DNA of 64,000 nt from Aureimonas frigidaquae. GTDB taxonomy: Bacteria > Pseudomonadota > Alphaproteobacteria > Rhizobiales > Rhizobiaceae. Each line of letters starts with the position of its first letter. The stretch's first letter is position 1. Below are positions 46,939 through 56,698 of this stretch, one piece after another. The stretch is from the NCBI RefSeq assembly GCF_001463905.1, contig NZ_BBWR01000002.1, positions 1-64,000 of the forward strand, written 5' to 3'. The translations under genes were made by a program, and so were the position numbers. The notes under the pieces are model-generated. The model had not been told where the DNA came from. It saw only the letters and a list, made by a program, of their open reading frames with translations, and made no database searches.

Positions 46939-48518
46939 GCACTCTGGCGCCGGCCGCCGCATCGGCGCGGCCATCCATGCGCGGGGCCGCGTGGGCGGCC
47001 TTCATTCTGGTGGCGCTTGCCGCATGGCAATGGAGCGCCCACCGCTTCCACCAAGGCCTTATCGTGGCCGGCCCGCTGGACATTGCCGGCTATCTCGTCG
47101 CCAATGCCGCATCGCTTGGCCGGGCGACCATGGCCACCTTGACGGCGGCCGGGTGGGGCTTCCTGTTCGGCAATGGCGCGGCAGTGGCATTGGCGGTCCT
47201 GTGCCAGCTCGTGCCGGCGCTGCGATCCGTCCTGACCGGCCTGGCGCTCGCCATCTTCTGCCTGCCGCTGGTGGCGACCGGGCCGATCCTGCGCATCCTG
47301 TTCGGTCCCGGGCTCGGGCCGCAGGTCACTCTGGCGGCTCTTGCCGTCACCTTCCCGACCTTCCTGTGCGTCTGCGTCGGGCTGCGGGCGGCGCCGACAT
47401 CCTGGTTCGACCTCACGCGTCTTTATGGCCGCGGCGCCGTGGCGGAACTCGTCTATGTGCGCGCGGGCGCCGCTTTGCCCTATCTTTTCGCCGGGCTGCA
47501 GATCGCCGCGCCGGCCGCCATACTGGGCGCCATGGTGGGTGAGTTCACCGGCGCGGAGCAGGGGCTCGGCCTGCGGGCTATCCGCGCCATGGGCGCCATC
47601 GATACGGCCGCCATATGGAGCGTGGCCACCATTGCCGCAATTCTGTCGATCCTGGCCTATGGGGCCGTATCCCTCCTGGCGCGCCGCCTCGGCACGCCGC
47701 CGCCGCTGATGATCGGCCGTGGCCAGACCGGACGGCTGGCGCGCCGGTTCTGGGGTCTTTCGTCGGCCGTCACGGTTCTGATCATCCTTGTTCTGTGGCA
47801 GGCGAGTTTCGCGGCCTTCGGCCTCAGCACCTATGCGGCCAAACGGCCGCTGGATGTCTGGGCCTTCCTGTTGACGGTGCCGGACGCTGCCGCCAACCGC
47901 GCCACGCTCGGCGCGGCGCTCATGGCCACGCTCAAGGTCGCCGTACCGGGCTATCTCGGCGGGTTGTCGCTCGGCGCCGGGCTCGCGGCTTTCGTGGTCC
48001 TGTGGCCGCGGCTGACAGGGGTCGTCATGGGGCCGGCCATCGCCGCGCGCTCCATCCCGATCGTCAGCACGGCGCCGCTCATCGTCCTGATGCTCGGCCG
48101 TGGCGGCGCGTCCACGACGGCCATCGTTGCCATCATGGTCTTCTTCCCGGCGCTCGTCGCGTCCCTGCGCGGCATGCGGCAGCTTCCCGGCCAGGCCGGG
48201 GACCTCATGCGCATCTATGCCGCGCGCCGGTGGGACGCGCTGATCCTGGGGCGTCTGCCCGCTATGCTGCCGGCCTTCTTCGCGGCGGCGCGCATGCTGG
48301 TGCCCGCGGCCATCCTGGCGGCGACGACTGCCGAATGGCTGGCGACCGGGCGCGGCATGGGTGGCCTCATCGCCACGACGGCCTCCACATCGGGCTATGC
48401 CATGTTGTGGAGCGCCACCGTGGTGCTCACGGCAACCTCCGGCATTCTCTACGCGCTGGTCGGCCAGGCCGAAGCGATCGTCCTGCGCCGCTATGCACCG
48501 GAACAACTGACTGCATGA
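46935..48518 (+). CDS. ABC transporter permease, two domains fused in one chain
   Basis: A 527-residue permease, twice the normal length for this family (about 250). Each half has about six membrane helices and its own EAA-type coupling loop (GEFTGAEQGLGLRAI near residue 200 and AEWLATGRGMGGLIA near 460). One polypeptide can therefore supply both membrane subunits of the importer. The start overlaps the ATPase stop (ATGA). A glycosyltransferase follows after 19 bases. Confidence 0.92.
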   Translation: MSTLAPAAASARPSMRGAAWAAFILVALAAWQWSAHRFHQGLIVAGPLDIAGYLVANAASLGRATMATLTAAGWGFLFGNGAAVALAVLCQLVPALRSVLTGLALAIFCLPLVATGPILRILFGPGLGPQVTLAALAVTFPTFLCVCVGLRAAPTSWFDLTRLYGRGAVAELVYVRAGAALPYLFAGLQIAAPAAILGAMVGEFTGAEQGLGLRAIRAMGAIDTAAIWSVATIAAILSILAYGAVSLLARRLGTPPPLMIGRGQTGRLARRFWGLSSAVTVLIILVLWQASFAAFGLSTYAAKRPLDVWAFLLTVPDAAANRATLGAALMATLKVAVPGYLGGLSLGAGLAAFVVLWPRLTGVVMGPAIAARSIPIVSTAPLIVLMLGRGGASTTAIVAIMVFFPALVASLRGMRQLPGQAGDLMRIYAARRWDALILGRLPAMLPAFFAAARMLVPAAILAATTAEWLATGRGMGGLIATTASTSGYAMLWSATVVLTATSGILYALVGQAEAIVLRRYAPEQLTA

Positions 48519-50463
48519 ATGGACGAGGGAGACTGCCATGCCTGCCGCCGCCGCCTTTGCGATCCCCGGTGAACTGGAGCAGAAGACCGGCGGGTACATC
48601 TACGAGCACCGGCTGCTCATGGGCCTGCGCAAGCTTGGCCATGCGGTGGACCATATCGTCCTGTCGGCCGGCTTTCCCACGCCGGATGCGCGCGCCATGG
48701 TCGAGGCTGTGGAAGCCATGCGCAAGGTCCCGCCCGACATGCCGCTGATCGTCGACGGCCTTGTCTTCGGCGCCGTCGATCCGGCGGGGCTGCGCCAGGT
48801 GCAGGCGCCGGTCATCGCCATGCTCCATCACCCGCTCGGGCTCGAAACGGGCCTTGCGCCAAAGCTGGCGGAGACGCTTCTGGCGACGGAGGCCGAGAAT
48901 CTTCAGCGTGCGGACCATGTCGTCTGTACGAGCGCGCACACGGCGCGTCTCTTGCAGGACCGGTTCGCCGTCGCGCCCGCGCGGATCACCGTGGCGATAC
49001 CGGGCTTCCCCCCGGTGCCGGCCCCGGTGGCCGCCAAAGCGGAGCCGCCACTCATCCTGTCGGTCGGGCTCATGGCGGAGCGCAAAGGCCACGATGTCCT
49101 GTTGCAGGCGCTCTCCACGATCACCGATCTGCCCTGGCAGGGGGTCATCGTCGGCAAGGTGCATGATGCCGGTGTGGCCGATGGGCTGAAGCGACTGGCG
49201 GCGGATCTGGGGCTCAGCGGCCGGGTCCGCTTCGCCGGCCTTGTCAGTGATGGTGAACTGGCCAGCCTTTATGCGCAGGCGACCCTCTTTGCCTTGGCCA
49301 GCCGCTATGAGGGCTACGGCATGGCCTTTGCCGAGGCGCTGCGCAACGGCCTGCCGGTCGTCGCCTGCCATACGGGCGCTGTTCCGGACACGGTGCCGTC
49401 CGGTGCCGGCCTGCTCGGCCCGGTCGACGATGTGGCCGCCTTCGCGGCCAATCTGCGGCGGCTGCTTGTTGATCCGGTCCTGTTCCACGCTTTGTCGGAT
49501 GGTGCCCGGTCGGTGGGAGACAGCCTGCCGGATCTGGACAGCCCGGCGCGGATCATGAGCGGCGTGATCGAGCGCCTTCATGCGGCGGCATAAGGACCGG
49601 CGGGGCGCCGCCCATCGCGCGCCGGCCACGCACAGGACGACGCCTGAGGTCGCGAAGAGCATGGCGGGGTCGATCCGCTCGCCCAGGAAGAGGCCCGCCA
49701 GGGCTAGCCCGATGAAGGGCTGCAAGAGCTGGAGCTGGCCGATCCGCGCGATGCCGCCCAGCGCCAGCCCGCGATACCAGAAGACGAAGCCGATCAGCAT
49801 GCTGAAGAGCGACACATAGCCGAGGGCAACCCAGCTCGCGCCGCTGATGGCGCCCCAATCCTGCGGCCGTGTGGCGAGCGCCAGCACCAGCATGACCGGC
49901 GCAGCCAGAATGAGCGCCCATGAAATGACCTGCCATCCGCCAAGACTCCGGGACAGTCTGCCGCCCTCCGCATAGCCGAGCCCGCACAGGAGCACGGCCG
50001 CCAGCATGGAGAGGTCCGCTAGGGGAGACACCGTCACGCCCGCACGCAAGGCAAAGCCTGCAACGCAGAGGCTTCCGAGGGTGGAGAAGACCCAGAAGCC
50101 GGCCCGCGGCCGCTCGCCCGCCCGCAGGACGGCAAAGCCGGCCGTCGCCAGGGGCAGGAGGCCGACAAAAACGATGGAATGGGCCGCGCTCACCCATTGC
50201 AGGGCGATGGCCGTCAGTAGCGGAAAGCCCAAAACAACGCCGCCTGCAACGATTGCCAGCGGCAGGAGCATAGCCCGGTCCGGCCGCGCCTGCCGCATGC
50301 CCGCCAGCAGCAAACCGGCACAGCCCGCCGCGATGACGGCCCGGGCCGATGTCAGGAAGATGGGGTCGAACCCCTGTAGCGCCGCCCGCGTTGCCGGCAG
50401 CGAACCTGCAAAGATGATAACGCCGGCCATACCGCTCAGCCAGCCGTGTGACGCGCGTTCCAT
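48427..50463 (-). CDS. EamA/DMT-family transporter with no stop at its normal end
   Basis: From ATG 50463 the first about 290 residues (50463 to about 49594) are a normal ten-helix EamA exporter with two repeats. Typical features are GMAGVIIFAGSLPATRAAL, and FWYRGLALGGIARIGQLQ in the second half. Homologous sequence ends about ARWAAPRRS, but the frame has no stop there and stays open for another 1.17 kb to 48427, wholly antisense to the glycosyltransferase gene. The tail is low-complexity shadow sequence. Either the stop was lost by mutation or frameshift, or a long tail is made. It is divergent from a MocR-type regulator. Confidence 0.7.
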   Translation of the reverse strand: MERASHGWLSGMAGVIIFAGSLPATRAALQGFDPIFLTSARAVIAAGCAGLLLAGMRQARPDRAMLLPLAIVAGGVVLGFPLLTAIALQWVSAAHSIVFVGLLPLATAGFAVLRAGERPRAGFWVFSTLGSLCVAGFALRAGVTVSPLADLSMLAAVLLCGLGYAEGGRLSRSLGGWQVISWALILAAPVMLVLALATRPQDWGAISGASWVALGYVSLFSMLIGFVFWYRGLALGGIARIGQLQLLQPFIGLALAGLFLGERIDPAMLFATSGVVLCVAGARWAAPRRSLCRRMKALDHAAHDPRRAVQIRQAVSHRPGTIRQSVEQDRINKQPPQIGREGGHIVDRAEQAGTGRHRVRNSARMAGDDRQAVAQRLGKGHAVALIAAGQGKEGRLRIKAGQFTITDKAGEADPAAEPQIRRQSLQPIGHTGIMHLADDDPLPGQIGDRGERLQQDIVAFALRHEPDRQDEWRLRFGGHRGRHRGEARYRHGDPRGRDGEPVLQETRRVRARTDDMVRTLKILGLRRQKRLRQLWRKARFEPERVMEHGDDRRLHLAQPRRIDGAEDKAVDDQRHVGRDLAHGFHSLDHGARIRRGKAGRQDDMVHRMAKLAQAHEQPVLVDVPAGLLLQFTGDRKGGGGRHGSLPRPFMQSVVPVHSGAGRSLRPGRPARRECRRLP
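48538..49593 (+). CDS. GT4-family glycosyltransferase, last gene of the 42849-49593 run
   Basis: A 351-residue retaining glycosyltransferase. An N-terminal acceptor half is followed by the donor half with ILSVGLMAERKGHDVLLQAL (about 175-194) and the conserved acidic region ASRYEGYGMAFAEALRNGLP (E-x7-E, about 258-277). Its neighbours suggest it glycosylates the product or precursor of the upstream head-group enzymes, but that is inference. The opposite strand is open across nearly the whole gene because of the EamA frame described separately. Confidence 0.88.
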   Translation: MPAAAAFAIPGELEQKTGGYIYEHRLLMGLRKLGHAVDHIVLSAGFPTPDARAMVEAVEAMRKVPPDMPLIVDGLVFGAVDPAGLRQVQAPVIAMLHHPLGLETGLAPKLAETLLATEAENLQRADHVVCTSAHTARLLQDRFAVAPARITVAIPGFPPVPAPVAAKAEPPLILSVGLMAERKGHDVLLQALSTITDLPWQGVIVGKVHDAGVADGLKRLAADLGLSGRVRFAGLVSDGELASLYAQATLFALASRYEGYGMAFAEALRNGLPVVACHTGAVPDTVPSGAGLLGPVDDVAAFAANLRRLLVDPVLFHALSDGARSVGDSLPDLDSPARIMSGVIERLHAAA

Positions 50464-50533
50464 GCCGACGCCCCCCCCTTTTTTCCGAGGACGCCGGGAT
50501 AGCGTGCCGGTCTTGTCGCCGACAGACACGGTA

Positions 50534-50559
50534 CAGTACACTTCAAACGAACTGTACTG
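50534..50559. promoter_or_regulatory. inverted-repeat operator between EamA and MocR-type genes
   Basis: CAGTACA (50534-50540) and its exact inverse TGTACTG (50553-50559) are separated by 12 bases that themselves hold TTC-AAAC-GAA. GTAC steps recur around them (GGTACAGTACA). The site lies 18 bases before the regulator start and in the promoter region of the transporter. MocR-type proteins bind paired sites of this kind; the assignment is by position. Confidence 0.6.
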
Positions 50560-50577
50560 GAACGTAGGGCCATACGC

Positions 50578-51981
50578 ATGGGAAAGATCGATGATGTTGT
50601 GCAGGCGGTGCGGGGGCGGATCGTCGGCGGCCTCGCGACCCCCGGCACGCAGCTCCCGTCGATCCGGCGGCAGGCGCAGCAACACAGCGTTTCCGTATCG
50701 ACCGTCGTGGAAGCCTATGAGCGCCTTGCCGGTGAGGGGCTGGTCTACGCACGGCCCGGCGCCGGCTTTTACGTGGCCGGGCAGGTTCAGCCATCGCCCC
50801 TGCGCGATATGGCGCCCCGGCGGGCGCGCAACGTGGATCCGCTCTGGATCTCACGCCAGTCGCTCGACGCGCCGGACGGGGCGATGATGCCGGGTTGCGG
50901 CTGGCTGCCTGCGGATTGGATGTTCGTGGACGGCATGCGCCGCGCCATGCGCAAGGTCGGCCGTGCGCCGGCAAGCGCCCTGACGGACTACGCCACCCCG
51001 CTCGGCCATAACGGGCTGCGCCACGTCCTTTCGCGGCGACTGCAGGATCTTGGAATCGCCGCAGATTCGGACCGGATCGTCTTGACGGAATCCGGGACAC
51101 AGGCGCTTGACCTCGTCTGCCGGTTGCTGCTGCGGCCCGGGGACCGCGTGATCGTGGACGATCCCTGCTACTTCAACTTCCATGCGCTTCTGAAAGCGCA
51201 CCGGGTGGAGGTTTTCGGTGTTCCCTGGAATGCTGAAGGGCCGGACCTTTCGACACTGGACAGTCTGTGCCGCGCACATGGGCCGGGCCTCTACGTCACC
51301 AACTCGGCCATTCACAATCCAACGGGTGCCACGCTGGCGCCCGATGTCGCGCACAGGCTTCTGAAGCTGTGCGAAAGCCACGGCCTCGTCGTCGTGGAGG
51401 ACGATATCTTCGGCGATTTCGAACCCGTTCCGGCGCCGCGCCTGGCCGCGCTGGATGGGTTGAGCCGCGTCGTGGTTATCGGCAGTTTCTCCAAGAGCAT
51501 CTCCGCTTCCGTGCGCTGCGGCTATATCGCGGCACGCGCGGACTGGATCGATCCGCTCGTCGACATGAAGATCGCAACGGGCTTCGGTGGCGGCCGGATG
51601 GCGGCCGAACTCCTCTATGCCGCGCTGACCGACGGTGCGCTGCGCCGCCACAAGGAGGCGGTGCGCCGGCGCTTGTCCGCCGCCATGGAACGGACAGCGC
51701 AACGGCTGGCCGATCTTGGCATCGAGCCCTGGCTGATGCCGCGTGCCGGAATGTTCCTGTGGTGCCGGATGCCCCAGGGGGTCCATTCCGGCACGCTCGC
51801 GAGCCTGTGCCTTGCCGACGGTGTCGTGCTGGCGCCCGGCAATGCCTTTAGCCTATCCGGCACCATGCAGGACTACATGCGCTTCAACGTGGCGCAGATG
51901 GGCGAGGAGCGGGTCTTCACCTCGCTCGCCCGCAATCTTGCCGCCGCGCGCGATCAGGCCGGATCGGGCGATGTTGCATAG
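50578..51981 (+). CDS. MocR-type GntR/aminotransferase transcriptional regulator
   Basis: A 467-residue fusion. The N-terminal winged helix (about residues 1-70, [20 protein letters not shown]) is joined to a type I aminotransferase fold (about 100-460) that should bind PLP. The PLP lysine is in [15 protein letters not shown] (about residue 305), with an NPTGA motif at about 247. It is divergent from the EamA transporter and most likely controls it. Its last 28 bases overlap the convergent BCCT gene. Confidence 0.92.
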   Translation: MGKIDDVVQAVRGRIVGGLATPGTQLPSIRRQAQQHSVSVSTVVEAYERLAGEGLVYARPGAGFYVAGQVQPSPLRDMAPRRARNVDPLWISRQSLDAPDGAMMPGCGWLPADWMFVDGMRRAMRKVGRAPASALTDYATPLGHNGLRHVLSRRLQDLGIAADSDRIVLTESGTQALDLVCRLLLRPGDRVIVDDPCYFNFHALLKAHRVEVFGVPWNAEGPDLSTLDSLCRAHGPGLYVTNSAIHNPTGATLAPDVAHRLLKLCESHGLVVVEDDIFGDFEPVPAPRLAALDGLSRVVVIGSFSKSISASVRCGYIAARADWIDPLVDMKIATGFGGGRMAAELLYAALTDGALRRHKEAVRRRLSAAMERTAQRLADLGIEPWLMPRAGMFLWCRMPQGVHSGTLASLCLADGVVLAPGNAFSLSGTMQDYMRFNVAQMGEERVFTSLARNLAAARDQAGSGDVA

Positions 51982-53939
51982 AGCTGGGTCGACGGCTCGC
52001 TCGTCAGCACCTGGTAGCGCTCGAACTGCGCCAGAACGTCGGCCAGCATGTCATCGCGCGTGAAGCCCATCACGTCATAGCCGCGGCTGCCATCGGCAAA
52101 GACGGTCCGCGCCGACCAGACATGGGAGCGGCGCGCATCCGGCCGTGTCACCTCGGCGGCGGAGAAGGCGAGCGCCAGCTGCGCGACCGGCTGAACGCCA
52201 TAGACGAAGTTGCGTGTCGTCGACGAATGCACGGTCAGCTGCACGCTGCCGGCGCTGTCGTCACGCTCGACGACCGCCTCGACATTGCGCCGCTTGAGCG
52301 CATCGCGCACGTCGGTGAGTGCCGGCTCGACCGTCCGGCCGATGAAGGCTTCCACGTCCTTGCGGCTCGGCTGGTACAGAATGGATTGCAGACGTTCCTG
52401 CCAGCCGATGGTCCGCATGGGAACCGCGGGCTGCGATTGCGCCTGCTTCTCGGCGCGGGCCATGTCGGCCTTCATGCCCTTCAAGAGCCCATAGGCCAGG
52501 AGCAGCAGAATGATCGTGAAGGGCAGGGCGGAGATGAGCGTCATGGTCTGCAATGCCGTCAGCCCGCCGGCCAGCAGCAACAGGGCCGCGACGATCCCCT
52601 CCATGCTGCACCAGTAGATGCGCTGCCAGACGGGCGTATCCTCGTTTCCGCCGGAGGCGATCGTATCCACCACCATGGAGCCCGAGTCGGAAGAGGTGAC
52701 GAAGAAGACCGCCACGAGCACGATGCCGAGGACGGAGGTGAAGGTCGGCCATGGCAGATACTGGAAGAACTGGAACAGCGCGACGGAAATGTCGTTGCCC
52801 ACGGCCTGCGAGATGGCGCCGGACGCAACGCCCATATCGAGGCTGATGGCGGTGTTGCCGAAGGTCGTCATCCAGAAGAAAGTGAAGGCGGAGGGCACGA
52901 AGAGCACGCCCACGACGAATTCGCGGACCGTGCGCCCGCGCGAGATGCGGGCAATGAACATGCCCACGAAGGGCGACCAGGAAATCCACCACGCCCAGTA
53001 GAACAGCGTCCAGTCGGAGATCCAGCTCTTCGGCTCATAGGCGTAGAGGGTGAAGGTCCGCTCCAGGATGCTGTCGAGATAGGTGCCGACATTCTGGACG
53101 AAGGCCCGGAACAGGAATTCCGTCGGCCCGACCACCAGCACGAAGAGCATCAGGAGAATGGCGAGGATCAGATTGCCTTCCGACAGGCGCCGGATGCCGA
53201 CATCGAGGCCTGAGACCACCGACAGCGTTGCCGCGAGGGTGACGACAGCGATCAGCGCCACCTGCACCAGCGCGGTCTGCGGCACGTCCAACAGGTAGTT
53301 GAGGCCTGCATTGATCTGCAGGACGCCGAGCCCGAGCGAGGTGGCGATGCCGAACAGCGTTCCGCAAATGGCGAAGATGTCCACGGCGTGGCCGATGGGT
53401 CCGGAGATCCGATCCTTGATCAGCGGGTAGAAGCCCGAGCGGATCGTCAGCGGCAGGTTATAGCGAAAGCAGAAATAGGCGAGCGACAGGCCGACGACGG
53501 CATAGATCGACCAGGCATGGATTCCCCAGTGGAAATAGGTGATCGCCATGGCCTGGCGCGCCGCCGCATAGGAACCGGCTTCCGCTTCCGGCGGAACGGA
53601 ATAGTGCAGGATCGGCTCCGCCACGGCATAGAACATGAGGCCGATCCCCATGCCCGCGGCAAACAGCATGGCCAGCCACGACAGGTAGGAATAATCCGGC
53701 TCGGCATCGTCCGGTCCGAGCTTCAGGGTGCCGTAACGGCTGATCGCCAGGAACAGTGCGAAGAAGACGAAGACGCCCACCGCCAACAGGTAGAACCAGC
53801 CGAACGTATCGAGGACCCAGGCCTGGGCGGCCCCGAAGATGCGGTCGGCATCCCGCGGGAAGACGATGCCGATCATCACCAGAAGGGCGATGATGGCGCT
53901 GGCCCCGAAGAAAACGGGGCGGTTGATGGTGCTTGTCAT
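51954..53939 (-). CDS. BCCT-family transporter (choline/betaine type)
   Basis: A 661-residue twelve-helix carrier for choline, glycine betaine or carnitine. BCCT hallmarks are [20 protein letters not shown] (about 96-115) and the tryptophan-rich segment [20 protein letters not shown] (about 320). A cytoplasmic C-terminal tail of about 150 residues follows the last helix, as in proton-coupled BetT-type members. No betaine-synthesis genes are adjacent. Confidence 0.93.
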   Translation of the reverse strand: MTSTINRPVFFGASAIIALLVMIGIVFPRDADRIFGAAQAWVLDTFGWFYLLAVGVFVFFALFLAISRYGTLKLGPDDAEPDYSYLSWLAMLFAAGMGIGLMFYAVAEPILHYSVPPEAEAGSYAAARQAMAITYFHWGIHAWSIYAVVGLSLAYFCFRYNLPLTIRSGFYPLIKDRISGPIGHAVDIFAICGTLFGIATSLGLGVLQINAGLNYLLDVPQTALVQVALIAVVTLAATLSVVSGLDVGIRRLSEGNLILAILLMLFVLVVGPTEFLFRAFVQNVGTYLDSILERTFTLYAYEPKSWISDWTLFYWAWWISWSPFVGMFIARISRGRTVREFVVGVLFVPSAFTFFWMTTFGNTAISLDMGVASGAISQAVGNDISVALFQFFQYLPWPTFTSVLGIVLVAVFFVTSSDSGSMVVDTIASGGNEDTPVWQRIYWCSMEGIVAALLLLAGGLTALQTMTLISALPFTIILLLLAYGLLKGMKADMARAEKQAQSQPAVPMRTIGWQERLQSILYQPSRKDVEAFIGRTVEPALTDVRDALKRRNVEAVVERDDSAGSVQLTVHSSTTRNFVYGVQPVAQLALAFSAAEVTRPDARRSHVWSARTVFADGSRGYDVMGFTRDDMLADVLAQFERYQVLTSEPSTQLYATSPDPA

Positions 53940-54153
53940 GCGGTATCGAATATCCGTGGCGAACTGAAATTGAGGCGAAAGCTTGGCTGTCTCACGAGAG
54001 AGTTAGCGCACGCTCCGCCCGGACAAGCCTTTTGCGAAGCCTCGGCCCTTGTTGCGATGCAAAACTTACGGTTATCGATGGCATCGATCCCGTCCCGCCG
54101 CCCTATCTGGCCGCGGGACGGGTCCGCTCGGACGAAAGCCAGAAGGAAAAGCC

Positions 54154-55533
54154 ATGCAGAACATCGAACCGACCATGGGCGCCGGGCCGCTCCTGGTCAT
54201 TGCGGCGGGCGCCATTGCGCTGCTGCTTGTCCTGATCATCCGCTTCAACGTGCATGCTTTCATCGCGCTGATCCTCGTCAGTCTGGTGACTGCCCTCGTC
54301 GCCGGCATTCCGGCTGCCGACATCGTCACCACCATGACGCAGGCCTTCGGCTCGACCCTGGGAGGCGTGGCGCTCCTGGTGGCGCTCGGGGCCATGCTCG
54401 GCCGCCTTCTGGAAATTTCCGGCGGCGCACAGGCGCTTGCCAACGCGCTCGTGGCCCGGTTCGGCGAACGGCGTGCGCCGCTCGCGCTCGGCATCGCATC
54501 CTTGATTTTCGGCTTCCCCATCTTCTTCGATGCGGGCCTCGTGGTCATGCTGCCCGTCGTCTTCACCATTGCGCGTCGGCTCGGCGGCGGCCTGCTCATT
54601 TACGGCATGCCCGTTGCAGCGGCCTTCTCCGTCATGCACGTCTTCGTGCCCCCGCATCCCGGGCCCGTGGCGGCCGCCGAACTTCTGGGCGCCGATGTTG
54701 GCCTTCTGATCGTGATCGGGCTTGTGGTCGCCATTCCGGTCTGGATCCTGGCCGGGCAGCTCTTCGGCGTCTGGATCGGCCGCAAGATCATCCTGCCCGT
54801 GCCCGACATCCTGTCCGGCGGCCCGCAGGTCGAGGATGCGTCCACACCGCCGCGCCCGTCGACGGTGGTCCTTCTTCTTCTCCTTCCGCTGCTTCTGATC
54901 TTCGTCAATACCGGGCTGGACTATGCGCGGGTGGCCGGTTGGGTGAATGCGGATGCGCAATGGTACGGCCTGGCCCGCACGCTCGGATCGACGCCGGTCG
55001 CGCTGCTCATCGCCGTCCTGGTCGCGGCCTATGTCATCGGCGTGCGGCGCGGCCGCTCGACCAAGAGCATCGAGGGCATTCTGGAATCCGCCCTTGGGCC
55101 CGTCTGCTCCATCATCCTCATCACCGGCGCGGGCGGCATGTTCGGTGGGGTACTTCGCGCATCCGGCATCGGCGATGCCTTGGCAGGCGCCCTGGACGGG
55201 ATCGGAATGCCGATCTTCGTGGCCGGCTTCATCATTGCGACAGCCCTGCGCGTTGCGCAAGGCTCCGCCACGGTGGCGCTCATCACGGCGGCGGGCCTGG
55301 TCCAGCCGGCGGTCGTCGCAGCCGGCTATGACGGGGTGCAGCTTGCATCGCTCGTCGTGGCGCTGGCGGCCGGCTCCGTCATGCTGAGCCATGTCAACGA
55401 TTCCGGTTTCTGGCTGGTGAGCCGCTTCTTCGGAATGGATGTAAAAACCACGTTTCGGACCTGGACGGTCATGCAAACGCTTGTCGGGCTGCTGGGATTT
55501 GCAATAGCCGGTGCGCTTTTTGCAATGGCATGA
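54154..55533 (+). CDS. GntP-family gluconate/organic-acid permease
   Basis: A 459-residue polytopic proton symporter. ATG 54154 follows AGAAGGAAAA. GntP features include SLIFGFPIFFDAGLVVMLPV (about 142-161), HVFVPPHPGPVAAAELLGAD and the late MLSHVNDSGFWLVSRFFGM. The substrate may be gluconate, glycerate or a related hydroxy acid. No kinase or regulator is adjacent; the upstream 210 bases separate it from the divergent BCCT gene. Confidence 0.93.
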   Translation: MQNIEPTMGAGPLLVIAAGAIALLLVLIIRFNVHAFIALILVSLVTALVAGIPAADIVTTMTQAFGSTLGGVALLVALGAMLGRLLEISGGAQALANALVARFGERRAPLALGIASLIFGFPIFFDAGLVVMLPVVFTIARRLGGGLLIYGMPVAAAFSVMHVFVPPHPGPVAAAELLGADVGLLIVIGLVVAIPVWILAGQLFGVWIGRKIILPVPDILSGGPQVEDASTPPRPSTVVLLLLLPLLLIFVNTGLDYARVAGWVNADAQWYGLARTLGSTPVALLIAVLVAAYVIGVRRGRSTKSIEGILESALGPVCSIILITGAGGMFGGVLRASGIGDALAGALDGIGMPIFVAGFIIATALRVAQGSATVALITAAGLVQPAVVAAGYDGVQLASLVVALAAGSVMLSHVNDSGFWLVSRFFGMDVKTTFRTWTVMQTLVGLLGFAIAGALFAMA

Positions 55534-55720
55534 CGCAGAAAGGACACGCGTTCTCTATTTAGAATTGAATCAGAGGTAGTAGTTTAACGTTTGGTTTCTT
55601 GTGGGCGGAAAACCGCGCTGGTTATGACTCTTACGTATGGTTGACGAGTTTGTCCTGGGATCCGGGCCCGTTCGACAACCTTCGCCGTAAACGGTCCGTT
55701 CCAGGAAGGTCTCCGCCCAC

Positions 55721-56668
55721 ATGCCGTCGCGCTCTTCGCATCGTGTCGCCCAGTACCGCCCACGTCGGGCGTCCCATCGTCGTGCCTTGCTGCTCTCGAC
55801 GGCTTTGGTCGGTCTCATCATACTGCCCGTTGCCGGTGGAACGCCTGCCTGGGCCCGCGGTGGGTCAAGCGGGGAGTCCGGCAGTGTCTCATCGTCGGGA
55901 GGCCAGGATTCCGTGACCGGCACCGGCAGCTCCGGCGGCACGTCATCGTCCAGCTTGTATGGCGGCGGCGGTGGTGGCGCTGGTTCCGTAGGCGGTAATG
56001 GTAGCGCCTCCAGCAACGGCTCTGCCGGTGGAGCGGGCGGTGCCACGGCAGGAGCTGCCGGCTCTGACGGAAGTTCCGGCGGCTACGGCGGTGGCGGTGG
56101 TGGCGGCGGCGCTCACGGTTATGTGGGCAGCACCTTGCCGACAAATCAGTCCGCCATCGTGGGTGGAGCCGGCGGGCATGGCGGTGCGGCCAGCAACCTG
56201 GGCGGTGGTGGCGGCGCGGGTGGGTACGGCGTCGTCTTCACCGGCTCCGGCAGCGAAGACTGGACCGGCATTACTGCGACGATCACCGGCGGTCGGGGTG
56301 GCAACGGCTACTACTCGGGCTCCGGGAACATCTATCAGGGGGGCAGCGGAGGCTCGGGCGGTATCGGCCTATACTTCGTGAACGTAGCCAGCGCGACCTT
56401 GGGCGAGAATTTGTCCATTCAAGGGGGGCAAGGCGGGGATGGTACGCGCGGAACAATCGGTGGAAGCGGAATTGTTCTTGCGGGTGTTGGGCTGAATCAA
56501 CTTACTATCCTCGGCTCAGTGACGGGTGGCACCAACGGGTCGGCCCTGAACGGCGTGACAAATGATGCCGGTAACGGCATACGCGTTCTAGACGAAGAAG
56601 CGTCGCTCGAACTGAATTTGGGTCAGAACGGAACGATCACCGGAGCGAGCGGGACGGGCGGTGCTTAA
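55721..56668 (+). CDS. 5' fragment of the autotransporter: signal peptide and glycine-rich passenger
   Basis: 315 residues before the TAA. A long basic N-terminus precedes a hydrophobic core (about 22-40) and an AWA cleavage site near residue 45. The rest is strongly glycine- and serine-rich (runs such as GGGGGGGGAHGYVG at about 125), like the start of PE-PGRS-like or adhesin-type passengers with parallel beta-helix potential. AGGAAGG lies about ten bases before the ATG. Confidence 0.75.
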   Translation: MPSRSSHRVAQYRPRRASHRRALLLSTALVGLIILPVAGGTPAWARGGSSGESGSVSSSGGQDSVTGTGSSGGTSSSSLYGGGGGGAGSVGGNGSASSNGSAGGAGGATAGAAGSDGSSGGYGGGGGGGGAHGYVGSTLPTNQSAIVGGAGGHGGAASNLGGGGGAGGYGVVFTGSGSEDWTGITATITGGRGGNGYYSGSGNIYQGGSGGSGGIGLYFVNVASATLGENLSIQGGQGGDGTRGTIGGSGIVLAGVGLNQLTILGSVTGGTNGSALNGVTNDAGNGIRVLDEEASLELNLGQNGTITGASGTGGA

Positions 56669-56698
56669 GGTGCCGACGCTGTCTATCTGCAGGGCGCG

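Noticed and set aside
46245-48599. 784-codon open frame antisense to the ABC permease
   Set aside because: Arginine/glutamine-rich shadow sequence; the fused permease has two full sets of helices and coupling loops.
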